Below, in pieces: positions 9,919-19,318 of a stretch of 64,000 bases of DNA. A model generated the notes under the pieces. It had not been told where the DNA came from. It ran no database searches and saw only the letters and a program-made list of their open reading frames with translations. A program made the position numbers and the translations under genes. The first letter of the stretch is position 1, and each line of letters begins with the position of its first letter. Source of the stretch: Microcaldota archaeon (lineage in GTDB: Archaea > Micrarchaeota > Micrarchaeia > Anstonellales > JAHKLY01); contig JAHKLY010000002.1 of assembly GCA_020854825.1 (NCBI GenBank), positions 175,485 to 239,484 of the forward strand, in the 5' to 3' direction.

Positions 9919-10812
9919 ATGAAAACTGCTGAAATTATGGAAAGAATTGCTAAAAGAGATCCTGCTATTATTGCAACTGGGAACCATTTAATTTGTAATC
10001 CAAGAAACCCTAAATTTTTGAAGGAATATTTAAAGGGAGCAAATACTTCAAATAATTTTCAACGACTATTAACTTTTATGCGAAAACAATGGGACACTGC
10101 AAATGAATTCAATTGTTTAGCAGACGAATTTGAAAAGATGATACCAGATCAAATTATAGGCTTAAATATAATAGAACTTAACAAATTACACTCCAACTTA
10201 TTTGAAATAACTAAAGACTTTTATACATCAATCCCAGAAAATCCCTCTTTTCAAGATTATTTAACTATAAATTCAGAATTCATTCAAATACTAGAATTAA
10301 TTAATGTTTTTTCACAAGATTCTACTGAAATTAAAGGATATTTAATTAAAGAAAGAATTAAAAAAATAGAGGAAGAGCTTGATAAAGAAGCAACAATATT
10401 TTTTAAAACGTTTACCACTTATGCAAGATTAGCAAAATATCCTCAAAGACACAAACTAGGTTTATGGTTTGATAAAATAACTGCAAGAAGAGAAGCATCA
10501 ATATATGGAAAAACCACTTGGGCGTATGAAATTGCTGAAGCACATGCAAATGGGCTTTTGTATTTAATTGATAAATTTGGATATCCTGAATGGGATTCTG
10601 AAAAAGTAGATATTTTTTCAACCGAAATTAATAATTTAAAACAAAAAAGAATAGGTAACATAATCACAAGAGTTAGTAATATTCTAGAAAAAACACATTC
10701 AAAATTCATTGAAAATGTAAATCTAATTAGAGAAATATTCACAAACGCTATAATAAAAAAAATTGATATAACTGAAAAAAGAATTGGTAGTAAAAATGGG
10801 TACTACATATAA
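9919..10812 (+). CDS. Helical protein of unknown function
   Basis: 297 residues, mostly alpha-helical, charged and without signal or membrane segments. Possible landmarks are NHLICNPRNPKFLKEYL near residue 22 and AEAHANGLLYLIDKFGYPEW near 207. I recognise no family. A TATA-like ATTTAAATATATAA lies ~60 bp upstream and GGAGGGAG is the ribosome binding site. The 3' end overlaps the IspF-like gene by 17 bp, suggesting co-translation. Confidence 0.7.
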   Translation: MKTAEIMERIAKRDPAIIATGNHLICNPRNPKFLKEYLKGANTSNNFQRLLTFMRKQWDTANEFNCLADEFEKMIPDQIIGLNIIELNKLHSNLFEITKDFYTSIPENPSFQDYLTINSEFIQILELINVFSQDSTEIKGYLIKERIKKIEEELDKEATIFFKTFTTYARLAKYPQRHKLGLWFDKITARREASIYGKTTWAYEIAEAHANGLLYLIDKFGYPEWDSEKVDIFSTEINNLKQKRIGNIITRVSNILEKTHSKFIENVNLIREIFTNAIIKKIDITEKRIGSKNGYYI

Positions 10813-11350
10813 ATATAAAACTAATAAAAAAATACTACCGTCACTTTCTTTTTTGTTACCTGTCATCAATGGATATAGAAACGGAATTGGAACAGACCAG
10901 CATAAATATGCCCTAACTGAAAAAGAATTAAAAGAAGGCTGTCTTTTCAAATTAGGAGGTGTTAAAATACCAAATATTAAAGTTCTATCTAATTCTGATG
11001 GAGATGTTGTTTATCATGCATTATGGGATGCAATTTCAAGCGCAATTGGAGGAAGTTCAATAGGAAAAACATACCCTAAAGATAACAGATCAAGTGATGT
11101 ATTTTTAAAAGAGTTAAAAGAAATAATGGATGAACAAGGATATGCAATAAATAATATTTCTATTGTTATTGAATGCACTAAACCAAAGATTTTACCAATA
11201 GAAGAAGAAATGAAAAAAAACATAGCAGAAATATTCAAAATAAACTTAGATCAAATAGGGATTACTGCTAAATCAGGCGAAGGTTTAACAGAATTTGGCA
11301 AAGGAAAAGGCGTTGAAGCAATAGTAAACGTCAGTCTTTTCAGATATTAA
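10796..11350 (+). CDS. IspF-like protein (2-C-methyl-D-erythritol 2,4-cyclodiphosphate synthase family)
   Basis: The core aligns along its length with bacterial IspF: GTDQHKY (metal ligands Asp and His), LGGVKIP, NSDGDVVYHALWDAI (third ligand His), PKILPIEEEM and AKSGEGL...FGKGKG for the C-terminal signature. Differences: a ~25-residue N-terminal extension, Asn in place of the His preceding SDGD, YPKDN for FPDTD, and AKSGEG for ATTTEK. IspF belongs to the MEP isoprenoid route, which archaea generally lack, so the true substrate may differ. ATG 10796 is chosen; TTG 10784 is also in frame. Confidence 0.8.
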   Translation: MGTTYKYKTNKKILPSLSFLLPVINGYRNGIGTDQHKYALTEKELKEGCLFKLGGVKIPNIKVLSNSDGDVVYHALWDAISSAIGGSSIGKTYPKDNRSSDVFLKELKEIMDEQGYAINNISIVIECTKPKILPIEEEMKKNIAEIFKINLDQIGITAKSGEGLTEFGKGKGVEAIVNVSLFRY

Positions 11351-11423
11351 ACAACTAACTTTCTCTTCTTATCCTAAATGTGTAAATGCATGAAAATATG
11401 CGTTTTAACGACGTAAGAGTAAG

Positions 11424-11455
11424 CTTTAAATACTCTCTCATTTATAATATAAACA
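11424..11455 (+). promoter_or_regulatory. Candidate gyrBA promoter
   Basis: Two TATA-like elements, CTTTAAATA (11424-11432) and TTTATAATATAA (11441-11452), lie upstream of gyrB. They would give a leader of roughly 60-80 nt before the GyrB start. Confidence 0.5.
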
Positions 11456-11532
11456 TAGAAAAAAGGTCTGATTTTAAGATCCAAAAAACAATAAAATAAA
11501 TTAAAAGAAGAGTAAATTTAAGAGGTAAAACC

Positions 11533-13458
11533 ATGGGTGAGCAAACCAAACAAAATAATGAAAAAGCTACTTATAATAATGAAGACTACTCAGCTAAAAA
11601 TATCAAAATTTTAGAAGGTTTAGAAGCAGTTAGAAAAAGACCTGCAATGTATATTGGAGATACAGGAGAACATGGTTTGCATCATTTAGTCTATGAAGTT
11701 GTTGATAATTCAATTGATGAAGCAGTTGCTGGTCACTGTAAAAATATTGATATCGTAATTAAAAAAGATAACTCTATATTAGTTAAAGACGACGGTAGAG
11801 GAATACCAGTTGAACAGCATGATAGTGGAGTTTCAGCATTAGAAGTCGTTTTAACTAAATTACATGCAGGTGGAAAATTTGATAAAGATTCATATAAAGT
11901 TAGTGGAGGATTGCATGGAGTAGGTATAAGTGTAGTTAATGCATTATCAGAATGGATGGAGATTCAAGTTAAAAGAAACGGCAGTATATACTCACAAAAT
12001 TATAAAAGAGGAAATCCTGAAAAACCTGTTGAAATAATAAGTACGGCTGAAAAAACAGGAACACAAGTTAGGTTCAAACCAGATAATGAAATATTTTCAA
12101 GTATGGTTTTTGATTATGATATATTAGCTTCAAGATTAAGAGAACTTGCATTTCTAAACGCAGGAATAAAAATTTCTATTTTTGATGAAAGGAATGAAGA
12201 AAATAAGGAAGTGTTCCAATATGAGGGGGGGATAAAATCTTTTGTTGAATATTTAAATAGAAATAAAGCCCCGATACATTCTCCAGTATATTTCAAAAAA
12301 GAGGAAGCAGAGTATGAAGTAGAAATTGCTTTACAATATACTGATTCATATTCATCAAACATTTTAACATTTGCAAATAATATTAATACAATTGAGGGAG
12401 GAACTCATTTAATTGGATTTAAAACTGCTTTAACAAGAACAATAAACGACTACATTAATTCAAATAATTTAAAAGTAGATAAATTAACAGGTAATGATTT
12501 AAACGAAGGATTAACTACAGTTATATCAGTTAAGGTTCCAGAACCGCAATTTGAAGGACAAACAAAAACAAAACTTGGTAATAATAATGTTAAAGGAATT
12601 GTCGAAAGAATAACAAACGAACAATTAAGATATTACCTTGAAGAACATCCTGCTGAAGCAAAAGTAATGATTGAAAAAGCATTAACTGCATTAAGAGCAA
12701 GAATGGCAGCAAAAAAAGCAAAGGAATTAATCAGAAGAAAAGGGGTTTTAGAAGGTACAATATTACCCGGAAAATTAGCAGACTGTATAAAAAAAGATCC
12801 TGATAAATGTGAAATATATTTAGTTGAAGGAGATAGTGCAGGTGGTTCAGGAAAACAAGGAAGAGATAGAAATTTTCAAGCAATTTTACCATTACGAGGA
12901 AAGATATTAAATGTTGAAAAAGCACCACTTGATAAAATACTAGCAAATAATGAGATAAAATCCATGGTTAAGGCATTTGGAACTAGTATAGGAGATGACT
13001 TTGATATTTCTAAATTAAGATATGGAAAAATAATTATAATGACTGATGCCGACGTTGATGGTGCACATATTAGAACTTTAATTTTAACTTTCTTTTATAG
13101 ATACTTAAAAGAATTAATTGAAAAAGGTAATATATACATAGCAAATGCACCTTTATATAAAATCAAAAAAGGAAAATTAACAAAATATGTTTATTCTGAT
13201 GAAGAATTAAATTCTGTATTAAATGAGATTGGAGAAAAAGGTGCGTCTCATCAAAGATTTAAAGGATTGGGAGAAATGAACCCTGAAGAACTTTGGGAAA
13301 CTACTATGAACCCAGAAAACAGAATTTTAATAAAAATAACATTGGATGATGCAGCATTAGCAGATGAACTATTTACTATACTCATGGGAACTGAAGTTGA
13401 ACCAAGAAGAGAATTTATTCAAAAACATGCTAAAGAAGTTAAAAATATTGATATTTAA
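11533..13458 (+). CDS. gyrB: DNA gyrase subunit B
   Basis: ATPase and TOPRIM subunit of type IIA topoisomerase. GHKL ATPase motifs: EVVDNSIDEA near residue 58, DDGRGIPV near 95 and GGLHGVG near 122. TOPRIM motifs: EGDSAGGSGKQGRD near 436 and DADVDGAHIRTL near 510. At 641 residues it has the usual length of the short GyrB form. It lies directly upstream of gyrA with a gap of a few bases. Together they would introduce negative supercoils; archaea acquired gyrase from bacteria. Confidence 0.97.
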   Translation: MGEQTKQNNEKATYNNEDYSAKNIKILEGLEAVRKRPAMYIGDTGEHGLHHLVYEVVDNSIDEAVAGHCKNIDIVIKKDNSILVKDDGRGIPVEQHDSGVSALEVVLTKLHAGGKFDKDSYKVSGGLHGVGISVVNALSEWMEIQVKRNGSIYSQNYKRGNPEKPVEIISTAEKTGTQVRFKPDNEIFSSMVFDYDILASRLRELAFLNAGIKISIFDERNEENKEVFQYEGGIKSFVEYLNRNKAPIHSPVYFKKEEAEYEVEIALQYTDSYSSNILTFANNINTIEGGTHLIGFKTALTRTINDYINSNNLKVDKLTGNDLNEGLTTVISVKVPEPQFEGQTKTKLGNNNVKGIVERITNEQLRYYLEEHPAEAKVMIEKALTALRARMAAKKAKELIRRKGVLEGTILPGKLADCIKKDPDKCEIYLVEGDSAGGSGKQGRDRNFQAILPLRGKILNVEKAPLDKILANNEIKSMVKAFGTSIGDDFDISKLRYGKIIIMTDADVDGAHIRTLILTFFYRYLKELIEKGNIYIANAPLYKIKKGKLTKYVYSDEELNSVLNEIGEKGASHQRFKGLGEMNPEELWETTMNPENRILIKITLDDAALADELFTILMGTEVEPRREFIQKHAKEVKNIDI

Positions 13459-13467
13459 GGTGTGAAA

Positions 13468-15927
13468 ATGACTGAAAAAGAAATTGAAGAAACTATTATT
13501 CCAAAAACCATAGAAAAAGAAATGAAAAACTCATATATGGAATATGCAATGAGTGTAATAGTAGGTAGAGCATTGCCAGATGTAAGAGATGGATTAAAAC
13601 CAGTTCATAGAAGAGTACTATTCGCTATGCATGAGTTAGGAAATACACATGATAAACCATATAAAAAATCAGCAAGAATAACTGGGGAAGTAATGGGTAA
13701 GTTTCACCCCCATGGAGATCAAGCTATTTATGATACAATCGTTAGAATGACACAGAATTTTTCATTAAGATATCCATTAATTGATGGGCAAGGTAATTTT
13801 GGTTCAATTGATGGAGATAATGCTGCTGCAATGAGATATACTGAAATTAGAATGAATAAGATATGCGAAGAAATGGTAACAGATATTGATAAAGAGACAG
13901 TTGGCTTTGTACCTAATTTTGATGGTACACTTATTGAACCTGTTGTTTTACCTTCAAAAATACCTAATCTTTTAATAAATGGATCATCTGGTATTGCAGT
14001 AGGCATGGCAACAAATATACCCCCACATAATTTAACTGAAGTTGTAGATGCACTTACTGCTTTTATTGATAATCCAGAAATCGAATTACACGAATTAATG
14101 CAAATTCTTCCTGGCCCTGATTTTCCAACAGGAGGTAAAATTGTAGGTAAATCTGGAATTTTAAGTGCTTATTCAACAGGTAGGGGAATTATTTCTATAA
14201 GAGGAAAAACAGAGATACTTGAAGACAATCACACTATTAAGATAGTTGAATTACCTTATCAGGTTAATAAAGCAGAATTAGTTAAAAAAATTGCTCATTT
14301 AGTTAGATTAAAAAGTATTGAAGAAATTTCAGATATTAAAGATAAATCAGATAGAACTGGAATGGAAATAGAAATAAATTTGAAAAAAGGTTCTGACCCA
14401 AACGTTGTATTAAATAAATTATATGTTAAAACTGATTTAGAAAAAGTTTTTGGAATAATAAATCTAGCATTAGTCAATAATGAACCAAAATTTTTAAGTA
14501 TAAAACAGATGCTTAGAGAATTCATAAGATTTAGGACTGATATTGTAACTAAAAGATGTAAATTTGAACTTAAAAAATCAGAAGAAAGACACCATATTTT
14601 ATGTGGCCTTATAATTGCATTAGAAAATATTGATGAAGTAGTTGCATTAATTAAAAAATCAGATAATCCTCAAAAAGCGAGAGAAGAATTAATTATAAAA
14701 TACCTATTAACTGAAATTCAAGCAAATTCTATTTTAGATATGAAATTAAGTAGATTGACAGGCTTAGAAAGAACTAAAATAGAAGAAGAGCAAAAGAGTT
14801 TAGAAGAAAAAATAAAAGGATTAAAAGAAATTTTAGAAAATAAACTAAAATTGTTAGAAATAATAAAACAAGAGTTAGAAGAAATAAAAACTAAATATGG
14901 AAATAAAAGAAAAACAGAACTATTAGAAGATGAGGAAGATATTGTATTAGAACAATTAATACCTCATGAAGAATCAGTTATAATAATAACACAAAATGAC
15001 TATGTTAAAAGAATATCCTTAGACGAATATAAAACTCAAAAAAGAGGAGGAAAAGGTATGATTGCAACTGGAACAAAAGAAGAAGACATAGTTAAAGACG
15101 CAATTATATGCGATACTCATGATTATTTGATGTTTTTCTCAAACAAAGGAGTAGTTAGATGGATGAAAGCATATAGAGTACCTCAAACTATGAGATATGC
15201 TATGGGAAAACCGATAATTAACTTATTAGAAATGGAAAATGAAGAAAAAATCCAGTCTTTAATTAAAGTATCCAATTTCTCAGAAGCAGAATTCTTAGTT
15301 ATGACAACTAAAAAAGGATTAATAAAAAGAACCTCCTTAGAATCATTTAGCAAACCAAGAAAAGGAGGGATAATAGCTATTAAATTAACGGATGGGGATG
15401 AATTAATTGATGTTAGAAAAACATCTGGTAATGATGAAATATTCATAGCAACTAAAAATGGATTTGCGATACATTTTGAAGAATCACAAATACGAGAAAC
15501 AGGACGAGTTGCACAAGGAGTAAGAGGGATTAGATTAAGAAAAGAAGACGAAGTAGTAGGTATTTCAATAAATATTTCACCTGTTGTTTTGACAATAACT
15601 GAAAACGGGTTTGGAAAAAGAACTCTACTTGAAGAATATAGAAAACAAACAAGAGGAGGAAAAGGAATAATCAACATTCAAACAAAAGGAAGAAATGGAA
15701 ATGTAGTGGGAATACTTGCAGTTAATGATAATGATGAAGTAATCTTAATCAGTTCATCAAGTAAAATAATTCGAATGCAGGTTTCAAATATTTCAATGGT
15801 AGGGAGAAATACAAAAGGAGTTCGCTTAATGAGATTAGATGAAAATGAACAAATTACAGCTATCGCACATATACCATTTAACGAAGAAAAAAATGAAGAA
15901 AATACTAATATAACTGAAACTCAATAA
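13468..15927 (+). CDS. gyrA: DNA gyrase subunit A
   Basis: Cleavage/religation subunit. The catalytic Tyr is in AAAMRYTEIRM near residue 120, and the breakage-reunion domain begins with YAMSVIVGRALPDVRDGLKPVHRR. The C-terminal pinwheel carries the GyrA box QKRGGKG near residue 530 and a second box-like QTRGGKG later, which argues for gyrase rather than Topo IV. The start at ATG 13468 is preferred over GTG 13462 because GGTG sits 4 bp before it. Confidence 0.97.
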   Translation: MTEKEIEETIIPKTIEKEMKNSYMEYAMSVIVGRALPDVRDGLKPVHRRVLFAMHELGNTHDKPYKKSARITGEVMGKFHPHGDQAIYDTIVRMTQNFSLRYPLIDGQGNFGSIDGDNAAAMRYTEIRMNKICEEMVTDIDKETVGFVPNFDGTLIEPVVLPSKIPNLLINGSSGIAVGMATNIPPHNLTEVVDALTAFIDNPEIELHELMQILPGPDFPTGGKIVGKSGILSAYSTGRGIISIRGKTEILEDNHTIKIVELPYQVNKAELVKKIAHLVRLKSIEEISDIKDKSDRTGMEIEINLKKGSDPNVVLNKLYVKTDLEKVFGIINLALVNNEPKFLSIKQMLREFIRFRTDIVTKRCKFELKKSEERHHILCGLIIALENIDEVVALIKKSDNPQKAREELIIKYLLTEIQANSILDMKLSRLTGLERTKIEEEQKSLEEKIKGLKEILENKLKLLEIIKQELEEIKTKYGNKRKTELLEDEEDIVLEQLIPHEESVIIITQNDYVKRISLDEYKTQKRGGKGMIATGTKEEDIVKDAIICDTHDYLMFFSNKGVVRWMKAYRVPQTMRYAMGKPIINLLEMENEEKIQSLIKVSNFSEAEFLVMTTKKGLIKRTSLESFSKPRKGGIIAIKLTDGDELIDVRKTSGNDEIFIATKNGFAIHFEESQIRETGRVAQGVRGIRLRKEDEVVGISINISPVVLTITENGFGKRTLLEEYRKQTRGGKGIINIQTKGRNGNVVGILAVNDNDEVILISSSSKIIRMQVSNISMVGRNTKGVRLMRLDENEQITAIAHIPFNEEKNEENTNITETQ

Positions 15928-16057
15928 AATAGTGATTAATTATATAAATCTATGAATGACCTATTACTTTAAAATACTATGCAAACTATGAATAATCGAC
16001 TTATAACTATCCTATTGTGAGTCACACATGCCATTAGGCAAATGTGGGGTGAAGTAT

Positions 16058-16174
16058 ATGAAAATTAAAATATGGGACCCAGAAGATGATGACTTCGAAG
16101 ATGATGAAGACTTTGAAGACGATGAAGAATGGGACGAAGAAGACGGCGATGAAGACTGGGATGACGAAGAATAA
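16058..16174 (+). CDS. 38-residue highly acidic miniprotein
   Basis: GGGGTGAAG precedes an ATG that opens a 38-residue frame. After MKIKIWDPE nearly every residue is Asp or Glu, with regularly placed aromatics (F13, F19, W25, W34). The codons for Asp/Glu vary (GAT, GAC, GAA), so selection appears to be on protein and not on a DNA repeat. It sits 130 bp after gyrA and is followed by a T-rich terminator (16200-16220). Charge and size fit a DNA-mimic or chaperone-like peptide; this is inference. Confidence 0.6.
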   Translation: MKIKIWDPEDDDFEDDEDFEDDEEWDEEDGDEDWDDEE

Positions 16175-16256
16175 ATCTCAAAAATAATAAGTAAATCTTC
16201 TTTTTCTTTTTTATTTTTTAATAAACTTTAAAAAATAGTATATTTATAATACATTT

Positions 16257-16670
16257 ATGAAAAATTATCAAAAGCAATTAAAAATAGAAAAAATTGTAAC
16301 CTCAAAAGGAAAAATATTAAAATATTTTTTTGATGGTATCTCAGTAGAATCTGAATTTAATATCTTATTTTTAAAAAGACAAATATTACATATATTAGAA
16401 CCAGATAAATACCTTAAACCAATAAAATTTAAAATAGGAATATTCGGGAAATGCATTACTATTTTTGAAAGAAACTTTGATCATCAAATATGGTGCCCAG
16501 ACTATTGTTTACCCACTACAAATAATTTAAATCAAAAAATTGAAAAAATACAAAATCCATATACTCAAGATGATCTTTTTAGATTGATTGATGAAATATA
16601 TAAACTACAAAAACAATTAACCTTTGAAATACCAAATTCATTTGGAGACCCACTAACATCTAAAAATTAA
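16257..16670 (+). CDS. Hypothetical protein
   Basis: 137 residues, basic, with no signal or membrane helix. Cysteines cluster in QIWCPDYCLP near residue 80. A TATA-like TATATTTATAATA ends only ~8 bp before the ATG and there is no ribosome binding site, so translation may start at or near the 5' end. I recognise no family. It stands alone between the acidic miniprotein and the DUF134 regulator. Confidence 0.6.
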   Translation: MKNYQKQLKIEKIVTSKGKILKYFFDGISVESEFNILFLKRQILHILEPDKYLKPIKFKIGIFGKCITIFERNFDHQIWCPDYCLPTTNNLNQKIEKIQNPYTQDDLFRLIDEIYKLQKQLTFEIPNSFGDPLTSKN

Positions 16671-16772
16671 TACTATTTATTGAATTAAATTCATTTTGAC
16701 CAAAACCTTTTAAATAATTATGAATATATATTCATTATACAAACCAGTTATTTCTGGTATGGAGGTAGTTCG

Positions 16773-17252
16773 ATGGTAAGACCAAGAAGATGCAGACGTG
16801 TAAGATGTGAACCAAATGTAGATTATTTTAAACCATCTGGAATACGCGTTCGTGATACTGATATAATAAACTTAACAGTTGATGAATTTGAAGCAATTAG
16901 GTTAGTTGATAATGAAAACATGGAGCAGATAAAGGCTGCTCAAAAAATGGAAATATCACAGCCTACTTTACATAGATTATTATCTTCAGCACATAACAAA
17001 ATCGCTGATGCACTTTGCAATGGTAAAGCAATCAAAATTAAAGGAGGTGAATATATGATAGAAGAAAAAGGAGTTCCAAAAAGAGACGGCTCAGGAAAAG
17101 GAATAAGAAAGAATAGGGGACGAGGAGGATGTAATCCTACACAAGATAAAAATGCAAGACAAGAAACAGACAGAGGACCTGGTAGAGTTCTTGGAAGAGG
17201 ACAAGGACCTTGTGGAAGAGGATTAGCAAACAGACGTGGAAGAAACAGATAA
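16773..17252 (+). CDS. DUF134 (UPF0251) DNA-binding protein with a Gly/Arg-rich tail
   Basis: Residues 1-90 match the DUF134 family: MVRPRRCRRV, a DEFEAIRLVDNE segment and a sigma70-r4-like helix-turn-helix (AAQKMEISQPTLHRLLSSA). The C-terminal 65 residues are rich in Gly and Arg and resemble the separate GRG tail proteins often found beside DUF134 genes. A full-strength ribosome binding site (AAGGAGGTG, 17041-17049) precedes an in-frame internal ATG at 17055, so the tail may also be made as a separate polypeptide. Confidence 0.85.
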   Translation: MVRPRRCRRVRCEPNVDYFKPSGIRVRDTDIINLTVDEFEAIRLVDNENMEQIKAAQKMEISQPTLHRLLSSAHNKIADALCNGKAIKIKGGEYMIEEKGVPKRDGSGKGIRKNRGRGGCNPTQDKNARQETDRGPGRVLGRGQGPCGRGLANRRGRNR

Positions 17253-17269
17253 TTTCTGTTTCTTTTTTT
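17241..17269 (+). terminator. Hairpin plus T-run terminator
   Basis: AGAAACAGA and TCTGTTTCT form a perfect 9-bp stem with a 5-nt loop, followed by seven T's. The stem overlaps the last codons of the DUF134 gene and stops transcription just before the convergent dnaJ. Confidence 0.7.
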
Positions 17270-18377
17270 ACCCAAAAATCCTGCCCCAAAAACCTTGATC
17301 TTTAATTGTATCTTTTGAAAATAAGTCTTTAAGCGCATCTTTTTGCGCACTGTCTAATTTAGTAGGTGTATGGACAATTACTTTTACTATTAAATCACCG
17401 TGGCCTCTGCTTCTTATGCGAGGCATACCTTCACCTTTAAGAATAAATGTTTCATGTGTTTGTGTTCCTATAGGTATTTTTAATTTCTGTTTCCCGTTTT
17501 GCAATGTTGGAATTTCTATTTCATCTCCTAAAGCTGCTTGTCCAAATGAAATAGGTATTTCTAATATTAAATCATCTCCGTCCCTTTTAAATAAGTCATG
17601 TGGTTTTACATGAATATGAATATATAAATCTCCAGATATATCTTTTGCATAATCTCCTTGCCCTTCTAATCTTAAAGTTGCACCATCAAATATTCCTTTT
17701 GGGACGTCTAATGTGATCTTCTCTGTTTTTCTATCTCTTCCTATTCCATCACAATTTGAACATTTATTTTTAATTATAAACCCTTTCCCTCTACAATTAG
17801 GACACGCACCTGTTGATACAAATCTCATCCCTCCAAAATTTCTTGCTTGTTGAACCATTCCTCTTCCATGACATGTTGAACATGTTTCTTTTCCTGTTCC
17901 TCCTTGCCCTTTACATTTTTCACATTTAACTGCATGTCTTAATTCAAATTTCTTCTTAACTCCTTTAGCTGCTTCTTCTAAAGTTACTTCTAAATATGTT
18001 TCTAAATCAGCTCCTCTTTCAACTCTTCTTCCACGTCCACCAAAAGCTGAACCAAATAAATCTGCAAATGAATTAGAGCCTCTACTACCCATATTTCCAA
18101 AACCAAATTCTCTAAAAATATCTTCAAAATTAAAATGTCTGAAAATATCTTCCTGGCTGAATTGCTGGTGGAATCCTTCATCACCATAACTATCATACAT
18201 TTGTTTTTTCTGCGGGTCGCTGAGAACTGCATATGCTTCGCTTAATTCTTTGAATTTTTCTTGATCTCCCCCTTTATCTGGATGGTGCTTCATAGCCATT
18301 TTACGATAAGCTTTCTTAATTTCATCAGTACTTGCATTTTTTGATACTCCTAAAATTTCATAATAATCTTTTGACAT
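17268..18377 (-). CDS. dnaJ: Chaperone DnaJ
   Basis: Hsp40 co-chaperone that stimulates DnaK. J-domain with KHHPDKGG at residues ~30-37, a Gly/Phe region, then four CxxCxGxG zinc motifs ([32 protein letters not shown]) and the substrate-binding C-terminal domains. At 369 residues it is full length for type I DnaJ. It is the last gene of the leftward heat-shock cluster, and its ATG overlaps the upstream stop (TAATG). Confidence 0.97.
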   Translation of the reverse strand: MSKDYYEILGVSKNASTDEIKKAYRKMAMKHHPDKGGDQEKFKELSEAYAVLSDPQKKQMYDSYGDEGFHQQFSQEDIFRHFNFEDIFREFGFGNMGSRGSNSFADLFGSAFGGRGRRVERGADLETYLEVTLEEAAKGVKKKFELRHAVKCEKCKGQGGTGKETCSTCHGRGMVQQARNFGGMRFVSTGACPNCRGKGFIIKNKCSNCDGIGRDRKTEKITLDVPKGIFDGATLRLEGQGDYAKDISGDLYIHIHVKPHDLFKRDGDDLILEIPISFGQAALGDEIEIPTLQNGKQKLKIPIGTQTHETFILKGEGMPRIRSRGHGDLIVKVIVHTPTKLDSAQKDALKDLFSKDTIKDQGFWGRIFG

Positions 18378-18721
18378 TATTTAACCCCCAAAACTACTAA
18401 AGCAAAAATAAAAAAAATTAATCCAAAAATAAATGATACAATTGTATAAAATTCTCCTTTTCTAACCAAATAACAAGGCACCATAGACCAAATATGGGCT
18501 TTTTCATTTTTTTGTATTGCAGCCCAATAGGATAATTTAAATAAGTTTTGAGAAAATAATAAACATAATACTACTAAACCTTCATAAGGAACAAAATCAT
18601 AAATCCATTTATATATTCCAATAAATAATGCGAATAAAATAAAAATTAAAAAATCATATTTTAACCACCATGGATCGTCTTTATTAATAAAAATATTAAC
18701 TATTTTATTTTTTAATTTCAT
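18377..18721 (-). CDS. Small membrane protein
   Basis: 114 residues with three likely membrane helices: [33 protein letters not shown] and [21 protein letters not shown] recognise no family. It lies between an acetyltransferase gene and dnaJ, overlapping the dnaJ start, so it is co-translated with heat-shock genes. Confidence 0.7.
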   Translation of the reverse strand: MKLKNKIVNIFINKDDPWWLKYDFLIFILFALFIGIYKWIYDFVPYEGLVVLCLLFSQNLFKLSYWAAIQKNEKAHIWSMVPCYLVRKGEFYTIVSFIFGLIFFIFALVVLGVK

Positions 18722-18730
18722 TTTTTAACC

Positions 18731-19165
18731 TCATAAATTTTTTCTCATTAGATATTTTGCTGTTTCAAACCCTAATTTTTCATAGAATTTAACTGCGCGC
18801 TCATTTTCTGTACTTACATCCAACGTTATTTCATCAAAACCTTGTTCTTTAGCTTTTTTTTCAATATCTTTCATAAGCGCTTTACCATAACCTTTTCCTT
18901 GTTCTCTTTTATCTATTATAACACTGGATATATAAAGTCTTCTTCTTGGACCCATGTATTTTGGTTCTGTTTTAATAAAACCAATAATTTGGTTGTTGGC
19001 ATCAGATTCTAAAACATAATAATATTTTTTAGAATTTTGTAACTCTTTTTTCAACTGTGTCATAAATTTATCTTTATCAAAAACAATAAAACAAGGATTG
19101 CTTGCTTCATTTAAAAATAACTTACACGCAGCATCCCAGTCTTTTATTTCAGCTCGTCTTATCAT
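18731..19165 (-). CDS. GNAT-family N-acetyltransferase (RimI-like)
   Basis: 144 residues with the GNAT fold. The acetyl-CoA-binding motif A is VIIDKREQGKGYGKALM (Q/RxxGxG/A) near residue 86, followed by DVSTENERAVKFYEKLGF, typical of RimI-like enzymes. The substrate is unknown. It lies between dnaK and the small membrane protein in the heat-shock cluster. Confidence 0.88.
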   Translation of the reverse strand: MIRRAEIKDWDAACKLFLNEASNPCFIVFDKDKFMTQLKKELQNSKKYYYVLESDANNQIIGFIKTEPKYMGPRRRLYISSVIIDKREQGKGYGKALMKDIEKKAKEQGFDEITLDVSTENERAVKFYEKLGFETAKYLMRKNL

Positions 19166-19285
19166 CTATTCATCTCTTTTTTTCCATTTTTTCATTATGC
19201 TCTTTATTTTCACTATTTTATTTTACTTGTTTTCCTTATCCTAATCCTCTTATTATTTTATTATTTTCTTTCTTTTTCGTTAACG

Positions 19286-19316
19286 TTTTTCTTTCTTTTT
19301 TGAAAAGAAAGAAAAA
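19286..19316. repeat. Oligopyrimidine/oligopurine palindrome
   Basis: Two 14-bp arms (TTTTTCTTTCTTTT and its complement) pair perfectly around a 3-nt loop immediately downstream of dnaK. On the dnaK strand the 3' side ends in a T-rich run, so it may terminate or attenuate transcription. Very similar palindromes lie inside the introns of tRNA-Glu, tRNA-Ile and tRNA-Lys in this window. Confidence 0.7.
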
Positions 19317-19318
19317 GG

